Assembly (NCBI RefSeq): GCF_023898315.1
Contig: NC_064622.1
Span: forward strand, 179,200,178-179,264,177
Length of the DNA stretch: 64,000 nt
Source: Schistocerca nitens
Lineage: Eukaryota > Arthropoda > Insecta > Orthoptera > Acrididae
Direction of reading: 5' to 3'
The number at the start of each line of letters is the position of its first letter. Within the stretch, counting starts at the first letter, position 1. Shown here one piece after another: positions 1 through 11,035 of this stretch. The position numbers were made by a program, and so were the translations under genes. The notes under the pieces are model-generated. The model was not told where the DNA came from and did no database searches. It saw nothing but the letters and a program-made list of their open reading frames with translations.

Positions 1-2757
1 CACTGGTTTCTCTGGTTTCGGCTCTTGAGAAAGAATTGGCTGCCATTCCTAATGTCTTGTAGACACCTCGTGTGCTGTGTCAAAACGCACGGGTTACGTT
101 CGCCCTTATTAGTGCTGAGCATTCTACGCGATAACTTAATAACGCCTGGTCGTTACTGTAAATATACACGTACGATAAATTTAAAAAAATCTTGTAGATG
201 AGCCGCGAACATCGACGAAAAAACAGATGGTGAGCGAGCGCGACTTCAGCGATGCAACAACTCGCCTTCGCTGGGTCCAGAGAAGCTGCCTGAGCGACGC
301 GCAGTAGCCGGCCGCTGTGGCAGAGAACCAACAGCAGCAACGAATAATTAATTAATTGTCAAAAGTTGGCGTTGCGCAGTGTGTTTGTTCGTTTTAAATG
401 ATTCCTATGGTATGACATAAAGAGTTAGTGAGTTCCCATGTAGACCTCTCACCGACTAAGTCATATATCGGTGTGCGTCTAGGTCTGATAGTAGAGCGAC
501 CCACTGCGTGGTGTAGTGAGGCACCGCAGCTGGCGGTTAAGGCTTGGGAGAGGGAAAGGAGTTTTGATTGGTAGTACTAGTATTTTAATTTGGGTACAGT
601 TCGCGGAGGCAGCGTGGCTATTTAGTCTGTTAGGCCCCTGCTCATATATGTGGCTGTCACGGTTGTTTCCTCCCAACGCTGAGCAACGCAATATACAGAG
701 ATTCTGTGGGATTTTCTGAATAGTCGCTGGTGATACACTGGTTCTGGCGAATTTAGATGAGTGAGCTATCAATTGATTGTCGTCTTGTGGACAGTTTCGG
801 TCGTAAAGTCTGCTGTGGTAAATCCAGCGTGAGCCTGGTTAGAGAGAGAAGTAGATTTGTAGGTGCTGAGTTTTTGGGAATTGGTGGAACCGATATCCTG
901 CCCGTGTTGTACGATTCGTGGTTGCGGCTCGCCCAGAGGTAATTGGGTTGCTAGCCGTTTTGTTGAAGTGGTTTGGTAGTGGTTGATGTGTGTGTGTGTC
1001 GAGAAGGGAAAGCCTCGAACACATGTTCGTAGTTGTTGTTTAAATACCACTATCTTACAGCGGACCGAGAATTGGCTCGAATAAATACGAACTGTTTCAC
1101 TATTTGTGATAGAGTGCACCAGTAGTTGAGTGGATGAGCAACGAGAAAGTAAATGAACCATTTTACAAGCAGCACGCAGCCATACAAAAACTTGATTAGC
1201 CGAAGTTACGAGTGGCCGAATTCAAGTAGGGAACTTAGCGGGTCGCGTATTGTCAACGCCTGAAGAGGTTCAGAATTGTTTTAAATTGTCACTTCAGGTT
1301 AGATTAAAAGTGGCGGTGGCACTTAGGGGTTTTTGTTCAATTTTTTTTGTTACTGAATTTCCGTGTTGTGGGGTGTAGTCTTTGATGTTACTCGCTCACT
1401 TACTTGATTGAAATTGTATTGAAATACCTAGAGAAAATAAATTCAAGTTTTCTTGGGTTAACATAAACTTTACGTGTATTTAATTAATATCTGGTGTGTG
1501 TATATATATTTTACGGGAAAAGAAAAGGGTGAATTCCAGAGAACTTAATGCGGCGTTGCAGGACACAAGTATACGCTGGTATTTGTAAGTTTGCCTAATC
1601 GAAAGTTCATCGATTGAGTGGAACCACGATAAACCTACAGAGGGTGGGTATTCTAAAAAGTTAAAACGATTTCATTGATGGAAAGAGTGTCTAAGTAAAT
1701 GCAAGTAGAATTGGAAGTTGTCGTAATTTATTACGGAAAGGTCAGCGATTACACCAAGGACAAAGATTAGTAAATCTGTGAAGTACGTGACGATATATTA
1801 TTTACATAGCAACGCTGGGCTAAATGGAACAGATTTAGTGGTAGCATAAACTATTTCAGTTCTTATCGATACTGGTGGAAGCATCTTAATACAAACTGGT
1901 CATAACACGACGGTATATGGAATAGGAATTTTATAAGTAATTGAAAATTTACGAGTCTTTTCCAGAGATAATGTACTGCGTTGTGGGAATTTAGTTGTGT
2001 GGGAGAACAATTGCAAGCTACATGGGGCATTTATCCCGATATAATATAAACAGGTCCTGTATTTAATGAGATTTGATGCCTGAATTCGACCAGTAGCTTA
2101 GATAACGAGAGTTGTTATCTAAATCAGCCTATCTCGTAATTACTGCTTGATATTGGTGATCGTTGTCATTAGAATGTTTGGATGTGTCTATTCGTAGTGT
2201 AATTATGACATTGTTCGATCTCGACGTTGTGTAAAGTAAAGGTGCTGTCTTTTATTATTCGATATTCGAACCGGCTGCATAGTCAGTGGTTGAGGTTGCC
2301 CCAGTAGTAATTATACTAAGGGTGGTCTGTCTTCAATTTGTTCCTTGAGAATGCGATTACGGTACGAGCTAGACTTCGAGTAGTCGCCAGGCGCTCCACT
2401 ACGACTGGAATCTTCTAAAATCAGACAGCGATCTGCAGTCATAACATCGACTGTAAAAGTAAAACCTGTACCTAATTAAAACTGTAGTGGTCGATTGGTT
2501 CGCCCAAGTATTTTGCGCGGCAGGAAGCCATACATTAACGGCATAGCGACGTTGGTACAGTACGATCCATTGTCGTTGTAATTTCGATCTTTGGTACCGC
2601 CAGTCGGCACGTTACACTCGCTGAGAGTGTTCCCTGTAGAGCTAAAACCCTCATAAACAATATCATTGTCCACTAATAATGTATGGATACATTTGATCAG
2701 ATACTGTACGAGGAAAGTCACAAATTATTGCTTTCATTGCAGTACAAATAGGACACG
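1..2757. other. Unassigned DNA, no recognisable gene
   Basis: No reading frame here looks like a protein family I know, and the frames present are short. The first 1.2 kb is moderately GC-rich with a short GT run near 986; from about 1.3 kb the sequence becomes AT-rich. I see no terminal repeats, tRNA-like boxes or tandem array. Decayed transposon or ordinary intergenic DNA are both possible. Confidence 0.5.
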
Positions 2758-2771
2758 TACGTGATCCTTTT

Positions 2772-2941
2772 CTTCAGTCTGGAACCGCGCGACCGCTACG
2801 GTCACAGGTTCGAATCCTGCGTCGGGCATGGATGTGTGTGATGTCCTTAGGTTAGTTAGGTTCAAGTAGTTCTAAGTTCTAGGGGACCGATGGCCTCAGA
2901 TGTTAAGTCCCATAGTGCTCAGAGCCATATGAACCATCTGA
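2772..2941 (+). repeat. tRNA-derived SINE (family 1), head truncated
   Basis: The copy lacks about the first 25-30 bases of the family but keeps the pol III B box (GGTTCGAATCC) and the body ending in GTGCTCAGAGCCAT. A perfect 13-bp target-site duplication (ACGTGATCCTTTT) lies at 2759-2771 and 2942-2954, as expected for LINE-driven insertion. It sits just beyond the 3' end of the mariner transposase that reads on the minus strand. Confidence 0.92.
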
Positions 2942-2954
2942 ACGTGATCCTTTT

Positions 2955-4681
2955 GCAGTGCAGTCCCCTTACACGTGATCCATCGTTGCACAAGCTTCCT
3001 GATGCCCCCAGAAAAGAAAGTTTGCGGACGAGCAGCGAACCACGCATGCACTGCGTCCTTCACTGTTTGGTCGGGGTGAATCGACAGCCCCTTAATGCCT
3101 CACTGAGCGGACCAAACAAGTGGTAGTCGGGAGTGACAAGATCAGGAATATACGGAGGTTGAGTCTCTACTTCCGGAGCGTTTCAGCGGTGTGAGCAGCG
3201 GTATGTGGACGGGCATTGTCGTGCAGCAACCAACACCTTTCGACTGTAGTCCTCAGCATTTGCTTCGATATGCAGGCTTCAGCCTGTCAGTAAGCGTCTG
3301 ACTGTAACGCGTACTTTCTGTTGTTGTGCCACTATTCTGATAATGTTCCAGTACTGGGCCTTGTGCGTCCCAAAAAACGGTAAGCATCAGTTTTCCTACG
3401 AATTGTTGGGTTTTGAACTTTTTCCTGCTGGGCGATTGTGGATGTTTAGATTCCACTCCACTCTCTGGCTCGTAATGGCGGAGCCATGTTTCGTCACCAG
3501 TGGTGATTCTGTTCAAGAAGCCACCACGTTCGTTATGTAAGTAGGCTGTTTAGGTTTTTATGTTGGTAACGTCAAGTAGCGCTCTGTATGAAAATCATTG
3601 ACTGTGCTGTGTGCAGTCTGTGGTTGGTTTGCACTGTTGGAATTTGCTATTGTAGCGTTGGGCAGTTGGCTGTTAACTGCGCGTAGCGTTGCGCAGTTGG
3701 AGGTGAGCCACCAGCAGTGGTTGATATGGGGAGTGAGATGGTGGAGTTTGAGAGCGGATGATCTGGACGTGTGTCCATCAGAGAGAGTAAATTTGTGAGA
3801 CTGGATTTCATGAACTGATATATATGATGACTTTGGAACATTATTAAGGCAAATACATTGTTTGTTCTGTAACAAAATCTTTTATTTGCTGACTATGCCC
3901 ATCAGTAGTTAGTGCCTTCAGTAGTTAGAATCTTTTATTTAGCTGGCAGTAGTGGCGCTCGCTGTATTGCAGTAGTTCGAGTAACGACGATTTTTGTGAG
4001 GTAAAGTGATTCATGAAACGTATAGGTTATTGTTAGTCAGGGCCATTCTTTTGTAGGGATTTTTGAAAGTCAGATTGCGTTGCGCTAAAAATATTGTGTC
4101 ATTCTATTGATGATCAGAATAAGTAAAGAGAGAAATGTCTGAGCACGTTCAGTTTTGCTCAGCTGTTTGAAAATCAAATAACGTTAGGGGTTTACCAGCA
4201 CAGTAATTCATAAATTTTTCCAAGGGGACGTTTCAGTTACAGTAGCAATCCAAATATTTTTGGCAGATGTCAACACGTGTTTGTTTATGCAACATGATGA
4301 GTTGTTTAGGGTTCTATCTTGCACCGACTTCATGAAACCCATATCTGTTGTGGATGATTTCTTGGGCAGAACTGTGACTAAATTTCAGACGTTGTGCCAC
4401 TTCATTAGTAGTCAATAGTATCACCTCACGTGCACGTCAATGTTGTTAGCATATATATATGGCTGTGCATTATCGTCCGGCTCCACCTTCATGCGTGATA
4501 TTTGTGCGACAATTTTTGAATTCTGCAACCCATTCGTAGACACTCCGTTACTGCGAGGCACTCTTCTCGTATTGCGCCGAAAGTCTTTGATAGACTGTGG
4601 CCCCCAATGCGTCTTCCGACCACAAAAACCGGATACTGCTCGTTGTTCCTCTTTGGTGCAAACTTGTAATGGAGCGGCCAC
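2955..4681 (-). pseudogene. Mariner transposase, interrupted
   Basis: A decayed mariner-type (DD34D) transposase reads leftward from about 4681. The N-terminus matches the MAAPLQVCTKEEQRAV type, followed by a frameshifted helix-turn-helix region. After the LTR at 3536-4235 the catalytic part resumes with TGDETW near 3490, then HDNARPHT near 3230, and a third catalytic region (LVTPDYHLFGPL) near 3140. Frameshifts and stops break it in several places. Removing the LTR and one GTTA copy restores the frame exactly at the junction, so the LTR landed in an older transposase. Terminal repeats of the mariner were not found. The family assignment is firm. Confidence 0.85.
3536..4235 (+). mobile_element. 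Solo LTR of the gag-only LTR retroelement family
   Basis: The element starts TGTAAGTAGG, ends GGACGTTTCA, and has the TG...CA ends of an LTR. A 4-bp duplication (GTTA) lies at 3532-3535 and 4236-4239. The sequence is clearly the same family as 19641-20212 and 27249-27610, but it is about 130 bp longer, mainly because of extra sequence near 4100-4200. No internal region is present, so it is a solo LTR left by recombination. It interrupts a mariner transposase, so it is younger than that copy. Confidence 0.92.
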
Positions 4682-4717
4682 GGTCTGTCTGCAACAAACG
4701 ATGATTAATGAATAACG

Positions 4718-5248
4718 AAGGAATTTTACCCTAATTCATTTAATTAAGATTGATCCTAACTTTCACAGGTAGAGCACAACAGCATAGCAATAAAATAAAC
4801 GAGGGCACAGGTGAGTATGAACAATATAAGAAGAGATATGTCAACACTGCGGGTATTTTTGACTCGGATCGCGGCCTCTTGGTACTAAGCCAGAGATATG
4901 ATGGATGTAACAGAGGCATTGCATAGTTTTCTCAGAAATCGTTTCTCTAACTTTACTACATAGGTTTTGCGCTGGAAACGTCGCTTTTCTTCGAAAAATT
5001 CCCAAGTAATTTTTGCTGGTCATCTATGTAAACGAAGCAAAACTGCATCACTTTCTGTAACAGTTTTTCGGAAAACTTAGTTTTTGCATAAAAATAAAAA
5101 TCACAGCTTTAGGATTCATATGTTTGTGCGCTATGAAACGTTCTCAAACGATTGCATTGAAACTACTCGGCAAAAATATTTGAGTCCTTCGTATCTTACA
5201 GTCTCACGTATCAGCTTGTCGATTTTGTGGCTATCTTATAGTTACTTG
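4718..5248. other. Unassigned AT-rich DNA
   Basis: No coding similarity, terminal repeat or tandem structure was recognised. Short frames on both strands lack family motifs. Confidence 0.5.
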
Positions 5249-5256
5249 TCATATTT

Positions 5257-5708
5257 TATATGTTGTTGTTGTTGTGGTCTTCAGTCCTGAGACTGGTTTG
5301 ATGCAGCTCTCCATGCTACTCTATCCTGTGCAAGCTTCTTCATCTCCCAGTACCTACTGCAGCCTGCATCCTTCTGAATCTGCTTAGTGTATTCATCTCT
5401 TGGTCTCCCGCTACGATTTTTACCCTCCACACTGCCCTCCAATACTAAATTGGTGATCCCTTGATGCCTCAGAACATGTCCTAACAACCGATCCCTTCTT
5501 CTAGTCAAGTTGTGCCACAAACGTCTCTTCTCCCCAATCCTATTCAATACCTCCTCATTAGTTATGTGATCCACCCATCTAATCTTCAGCATTCTTCTGT
5601 AGCACTACATCTCGAAGGCTTCTATTCTCTTCTTGTCTAAACTATTTATCGTCCATGTTTCACTTCCATACATGGCTACACTCCATACAAATACTTTCAG
5701 AAACGAAT
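5257..5708 (-). mobile_element. RTE-like LINE, 3' end fragment
   Basis: This is the C-terminal end of the reverse transcriptase reading frame plus 3' UTR of the same LINE seen at 18.6 and 53.4 kb. It includes MLKIRWVDHITNEEVLNRIG and RRDRLLGHVLRHQG. The 3' end carries the (CAA)n tail of the family, read as TTG repeats at 5261-5273. The copy is severely 5'-truncated near 5708. An 8-bp match (TCATATTT) at 5249-5256 and 5709-5716 is a plausible target-site duplication. The insertion seems to split an older transposase-like sequence on the right. Confidence 0.88.
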
Positions 5709-5930
5709 TCATATTTGAAGTTAAATAAATCACTACCCACTTTTCGAAAAACTTGAAGTGAATTTTGAATGGGAAGAGTGCACGTTAGTCTAAGGGAAGC
5801 AGAAATTGGCAGTCTGGAATTCTCATCCTTTTTTCGAAATGCATCCCCAACCATCTCTAGAAGCCTTTTGAAATCTTCTGTAGTTATCTGCAACGATCTT
5901 CTGAATCTCACGCTACTCTACATTTTTAGA
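5709..5930 (-). pseudogene. Possible PIF/Harbinger-type transposase remnant
   Basis: A short minus-strand frame contains ITTEDFKRLLEMVGDAF followed by RKKDENSRLPISASLRL. The pattern resembles the conserved N-terminal region of Harbinger transposases, in which a 'DFEELLxLV' segment is followed by a lysine-rich stretch and 'ISxxxRLxxTL'. No DDE residues are visible and the frame stops where the LINE begins. This is a tentative family call from motif memory; chance similarity is possible. Confidence 0.35.
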
Positions 5931-6250
5931 GGTGTCAGGATTATGCCCATATCTGTTTCCTTTTTTAAGAAGTTTACGAATCCACCGGCGTTTATGAGCA
6001 GTCTGCTCCTTTCGATTGGTGCATCTTGGGTTATACACACTCTGACCAAAAAGTTTTATTCGTGTCATGTAAGTTACGTCAGCACAGTAGTTGTATTATG
6101 GTATTATATTTTGGGGTAACTCTTCTCATTCTCAAAGGATATTTTTGGCTCAAAAACGGGCGGATCGGGCAAAAAGTGGTGTAAGTTCGCGAACCTATTG
6201 TCGACCCCTATTCATTAGTCTGGTTATTTTGACATTGGCCTCTCAATATA
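5931..6250. other. Unassigned DNA
   Basis: Nothing recognisable was seen between the possible Harbinger remnant and the TIR element starting at 6251. Confidence 0.5.
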
Positions 6251-8012
6251 CAGGGTAGTTATAATTGAAGTTCAACTTCCAAAACGCTGTAGAAATAACA
6301 CCACTGGTCAGAATGACATCAAATTGCAACGAAATACTATCGGAGAAGAGGGAAAACGTATGGCAGAAAAAAATAGTGTGAAAATTGATCAATACATGGC
6401 ACACTATGTGTCAGAATACGTAAATGAAAACAGCTGTCATGCGCATGATCCATTGAAGTTGCTAGAAACAAGCTGGGTACACGGCTTTTCCTCCTTTCGC
6501 GTCTGCGACGTTCGCCATGACTGTCTGAATACAGGATCGCTCTCTGCTTCTAAAGCTGTATTACAAGAATGATGACTGCACACGTCGCTCTGTAGAAGTT
6601 TCGGACACTGAAGAGTTTGAAAAAAAGGCGTTGGTCTGATGACTGCCATGGGTGTGGAGAAAATGATCCGGAAATTCGAAAAGATAGGCTCTTTTGGTGT
6701 GCAACCTGGTAGAGGTAGGAAACGTCAGTGAAAGCAGAGGCCACAGCAATGAGGGAGGAGACGATTGGTGGTGTGCAAACGCGTAGTGCATGGAGAATTC
6801 CCCGAACATTGGACATACTCATCAGCACGGTACGTAAAATCCTACGAAACATCCTTCTTTGCTATCCATTCCAAATTACCCATGTGCACGGGTTGCTTCC
6901 TGTTGACCTGCCAGCAAGAGAGACTTTTGCTTTAGAATTTCTTGCTCGCATGGGAGTGGACAATGATGGGCCGTGGAAGGTTTTGTAGACAGACAAAGCC
7001 CACTTCCATCTGACAGGATATGCAATGCACAGAACTGTCGAATACGGGCAACGGAAATTCCATACGCAAATCAACCAGTACCATTTCACCCTGAAAAGGT
7101 CACTGTGTGGCGCGGGTTTACGGCATCATTTATCATAGGGTCATATTTTTTCGAAGAGACAGGTGCTTCTGGTCCTGTTACCACTGGTAAGAGCTTTGAA
7201 TGTCTTTTGCGCAACCACGTCATTCCAGCTCTCCAACAGCGTTGATGTGTGTATGGGATCATTTTTATGCAAGATGGTGCACCTCCCCATATTGCAAATC
7301 CAGTTAAGCAGCTGTTGAAGCGCCGTTTCGGAAATGCTAGAATTATCAACCGCCAATTCCCTACAGCCTAGCTGTCCCGATCACCTGATCTCAATCCGTC
7401 TGAGTTCTGGTTGTGGGGCTATCTGAAAGATGCTGTGTTCAGTGTTCCGATTGCAATCTTAGCTAAATTGAAGGCACGCATTCTGAACACATTCTGAAAG
7501 TGACCCTGGAAACATTTCGATCAGTTGTGGAACATGCTGTTTCTCGATTTCAACTTGTTGCAGAAAACGGTGGACAGCATATTGAACATGTTTTGCGCCA
7601 GTCACACGGAAATTAATAATCCGATTTGAATTTGATTGATGCTTTTTATGCGGTTTTTAGCCTCAGGACAATTAAAAACCGATTATTCCCATCCGATGTG
7701 ATATGACTATGCCATGATGGATGGGCTTACGTAACCAACAGCATCACACCTGAACACTGAGTAGTACAGTTTGTTAAACGTCAGACGTTCACATTAAGCA
7801 TTGTATGATTCAATTGTCATTTGTAATCGACTACTATTAAATTATGACGCTTGCAGCGCCATCTATTGCTACATACTGTACCTATTTATTTTTCTTCTGC
7901 CATACGTTTTCCCCCTTCTCCGATATTACTCCGTTACAATTTGAAGTCATTTTGACCAGTGGTGTTATTTCTACAGCGATTTGAAAGTTTAATTTTAATT
8001 ATAATCATCCTG
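6251..8012 (+). mobile_element. Long-TIR Tc1/mariner-superfamily element (CAGGGTAG ends)
   Basis: The element begins CAGGGTAGTTATAATTGAAG and ends in a degenerate complement of it (...ATAATCATCCTG). The inverted repeats can be followed inward for about 130 bp, to GGCAGAAAAAAATA on the left (near 6375) and its complement near 7882. TA precedes the left end, but the right flank is TT, so the duplication is imperfect. Inside is a broken transposase on the plus strand. Total length is about 1.76 kb, which suits a once autonomous element. Confidence 0.85.
6570..7615 (+). pseudogene. DDE transposase of the 6.25-kb element, inactivated
   Basis: Pieces in several frames make up one transposase: FLARMGVDNDGPWKVL and TDKAHFHLTGY (first Asp region), EKVTVWRGFTASFIIG, MQDGAPPHIANPVKQLLKRR (second Asp), and SRSPDLNPSEFWLWGYLK (third acidic position, Glu instead of the usual Asp). 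The interval between the second and third positions is about 42 residues, much longer than the 34 of Tc1 and mariner and near the 41 of the DD41D group. An in-frame TAG precedes the last motif and several frameshifts are present. The C-terminus QLVAENGGQHIEHVL is readable. It cannot make an active enzyme. Confidence 0.82.
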
Positions 8013-8043
8013 TTTATATTCTTTACTGTCGTTTATTCGTAAC

Positions 8044-9464
8044 TACACTCCTGGAAATTGAAATAAGAACACCGTGAATTCATTGTCCCAGGAAGGGGAA
8101 ACTTTATTGACACATTCCTGGGGTCAGATACATCACATGATCACACTGACAGAACCACAGGCACATAGACACAGGCAACAGAGCATGCACAATGTCGGCA
8201 CTAGTACAGTGTATATCCACCTTTCGCAGCAATGAAGGCTGCTATTCTCCCATGGAGACGATCGTAGAGATGCTGGATGTAGTCCTGTGGAACGGCTTGC
8301 CATGCCATTTCCACCTGGCGCCTCAGTTGGACCAGCGTTCGTGCTGGACGTGCAGACCGCGTGAGACGACGCTTCATCCAGTCCCAAACATGCTCAATGG
8401 GGGACAGATCCGGAGATCTTGCTGGCCAGGGTAGTTGACTTACACCTTCTACAGCACGTTGGGTGGCACGGGATACATGCGGACGTGCATTGTCCTGTTG
8501 GAACAGCAAGTTCCCTTGCCGGTCTAGGAATGGTAGAACGATGGGTTCGATGACGGTTTGGATGTACCGTGCACTATTCAGCGTCCCCTCGACGATCGCC
8601 AGTGGTGTACGGCCAGTGTAGGAGATCGCTCCCCACACCATGATGCCGGGTGTTGGCCCTGTGTGCCTCGGTCGTATGCAGTCCTGATTGTGGCGCTCAC
8701 CTGCACGGCGCCAAACACGCATACGACCATCATTGGCACCAAGGCAGAAGCGACTCTCATCGCTGAAGACGACACGTCTCCATTCGTCCCTCCATTCACG
8801 CCTGTCGCGACACCACTGGAGGCGGGCTGCACGATGTTGGGGCGTGAGCGGAAGACGGCCTAACGGTGTGCGGGACCGTAGCCCCATGGAGACGGTTGCG
8901 AATGGTCCTCGCCGATACCCCAGGAGCAACAGTGTCCCTAATTTGCTGGGAAGTGGCGGTGCGGTCCCCTACGGCGCTGCGTAGGATCCTACGGTCTTGG
9001 CGTGCATCCGTGCGTCGCTGCGGTCCGGTCCCAGGTCGACGGGCACGTGCACCTTCCGCCGACCACTGGCGACAACATCGATGTACTGTGGAGACCTCAC
9101 GCCCCACGTGTTGAGCAATTCGGCGGTACGTCCACCCGGCCTCCCGCATGCCCACTATACGCCCTCGCTCAAAGTCCGTCAACTGCACATACGGTTCACG
9201 TCCACGCTGTCGCGGCATGCTACCAGTGTTAAAGACTGCGATGGAGCTCCGTATGCCACGGCAAACTGGCTGACACTGACGGCGGCGGTGCACAAATGCT
9301 GCGCAGCTAGCGCCATTCGACGGCCAACACCGCGGTTCCTGGTGTGTCCGCTGTGCCGTGCGTGTGATCATTGCTTGTACAGCCCTCTCGCAGTGTCCGG
9401 AGCAAGTATGGTGGGTCTGACACACCGGTGTCAATGTGTTCTTTTTTCCATTTCCAGGAGTGTA
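8044..9464 (-). mobile_element. Tc1-like element, copy 1
   Basis: It is bounded by TACACTCCTGGAAATTGAAA and the complement of TACACTCCTGGAAATGGAAA, giving inverted repeats of about 28 bp with TA at each end. It is 1421 bp, exactly the length of copy 2 at 14365-15785. It is inserted at a TA within a LINE tail that continues at 9465. It carries a transposase on the minus strand with a 5-bp deletion. Confidence 0.95.
8201..9218 (-). pseudogene. Tc1-like transposase, copy 1 (frameshifted)
   Basis: The protein begins MPRQRGREPYVQLTDFERGR at 9218. It has a paired-type helix-turn-helix region (EAGWTYRRIAQHVGREVSTV), then the catalytic domain: VVFSDESRF (first Asp), QQDNARPHVS (second Asp) and RSPDLSPIEHVW (Glu). 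The intended length is 340 residues. A 5-bp deletion after NRLH shifts the frame near 8890; copy 3 keeps those bases. The spacing between the second Asp and the Glu is 32 residues, two fewer than canonical Tc1. The enzyme would act in the nucleus, cutting at the terminal repeats and inserting at TA. This copy is inactive. Confidence 0.93.
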
Positions 9465-9790
9465 TATCAGCTTATTCCCAAGATTTAGCAGCTTTGACTC
9501 AGAAATCTAATCTGCATTTGGATAGCACTTTCTTGACTCTTGTGCAGAAAGATGTGCAGTATACTGCTGCATCCATTTTCAGTAAGCTACCATAAGAATT
9601 CAAAAATCTTCGCAATAACCCACGCGCTTTCAAATCGAAACTGAAGAGTTTCCTCATGAGTCACTGCTTCTATTCTGTGAGTAGTTCCCTGAAAAATTAA
9701 GCTGATTCCTGTCTTATATTGTTGATTGCGTTACATCAAATTTAAAAAAATTAAATAACTATGGTGGCAGTTAGAACTAACAACGATGAG
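9465..9790 (+). pseudogene. LINE reverse-transcriptase C-terminal relic
   Basis: A frame containing TAASIFSKLP, a stop, and then EFKNLRNNPRAFKSKLKSFL and MSHCFYSV resembles the C-terminal tail of CR1/Jockey-type LINE polymerases (compare FNKLP...FKxxLKxFL at the ends of other LINEs in this window). It is cut on its left by Tc1 copy 1, and some of it may lie at 8013-8043. Only the tail survives. Confidence 0.6.
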
Positions 9791-9858
9791 CAACATATAT
9801 GAATTCGACCATGGAATTGCGACCAGGCAGCGTTAAGTAGTGGACGTGCAGATGTGGT

Positions 9859-10190
9859 GTGTCAACGTTGTTGTGTCAAAAATCGCTATGGAACAACGTA
9901 CTTAACTTTTCTAAATCAAGTGTTCACTATATTTTCCAGAATGTTTTGAAGAAGAGAAAAGTGTGTACAAAGCTAATGCCGCACATCTTGATTCCTGAGT
10001 ATAAACGACGATGGATGCATACATGCCGCAAATTGACTGAAATGAAAAACGCCGACAATTCTTTTCGGAAAAAAATCGTCACCGGTTAAGAGACCCGGAA
10101 TTATCAAGACGAAGTTGCAACGAAACGAATAGATGCAGAATGAGTCTCTGATGTTTCGCCAAAATCTAAGAAAGTATGAGGTAACGTGCG
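9859..10190 (+). pseudogene. Mariner-like transposase fragment
   Basis: The frame reads SSVHYIFQNVLKKRKVCTKL, then MPHILIPEYKRRW and FRKKIVTG followed by a stop where DETW is expected. Downstream, NYQDEVATKRIDAE and PKSKKV continue the family pattern (KRxDAEW...PKKVR) in the same region. This is the linker and the first catalytic Asp region of a mariner-type transposase. Neither terminus nor the later catalytic residues are present. Confidence 0.65.
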
Positions 10191-11035
10191 AGTTAAATAA
10201 CATCCCAAGGAAGGATTTTTCTGACAGATTCACTTTGTGACCTCGCCTATCACTTGACGTCTAAAATAAATCAAATCCTGAGATCACATAAACTAAATGA
10301 AGACAGATCCATACCATGGATCTAATCGATAACGATGCATTAAAGTGCCTGTAGTACATTTCAGAAGTTTGGTACCGGAGTTGACTTGTGCTGACACTCT
10401 GTTCCACATACAAGTGAAAATTCAAAACAACTTTTCACAACGGTTATTATGTAAACTCAGTTCACCTGTGCAGTCACATGTATCGAGAGGCCTTGGCCAT
10501 GGTTGTCCAGTGGTGCCAACTTATCTTTGGTAAAAAAATCATAAAATGGACATATTGTAGGCCACACAACCTACCCTAGGGTTATTTCATCCTGAATTGC
10601 CTGTAGGCGTCTCTCAAAAATCTTTTTACAGACATATCACTCCCCACCAATTTAGGTGATGTATGGTCACTATAACAAAGTATGAATATGTACTTCATTA
10701 CAGAAGTAAACTGCCTGGTGGCTAGCACTACTGTAATTTATATTCATTTTTACATAAAGGGTTTCTCCTGCGCATATTACAGTAACCGTAATGTATATTT
10801 AAGTGGTAACAATAATATTTGAATCTATTCCTTCCAGAAATCATTCTGTCATCTTAGCAAAATAAAGAAACATAATTTTTATGAAATTTAAAATTACCGT
10901 TGAATGATGTTCGAAAAGTCTCATCTTAAAGGGAATTTTGTACTGATTCCAAAAATTTTCTTAGATTTTGAGAATCTGTAATATTTGTACGATAATGGAG
11001 AAATTTAATATTGTGATTAACATTTTATAAATAAA
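10191..11035. other. Unassigned AT-rich DNA
   Basis: No family-like reading frame, terminal repeat or tandem structure was recognised. Confidence 0.5.

Noticed and set aside
8558-9488. Plus-strand open frames opposite the Tc1 transposase
   Set aside because: They recur identically in all three Tc1 copies and are shadows of the GC-rich transposase gene on the other strand.
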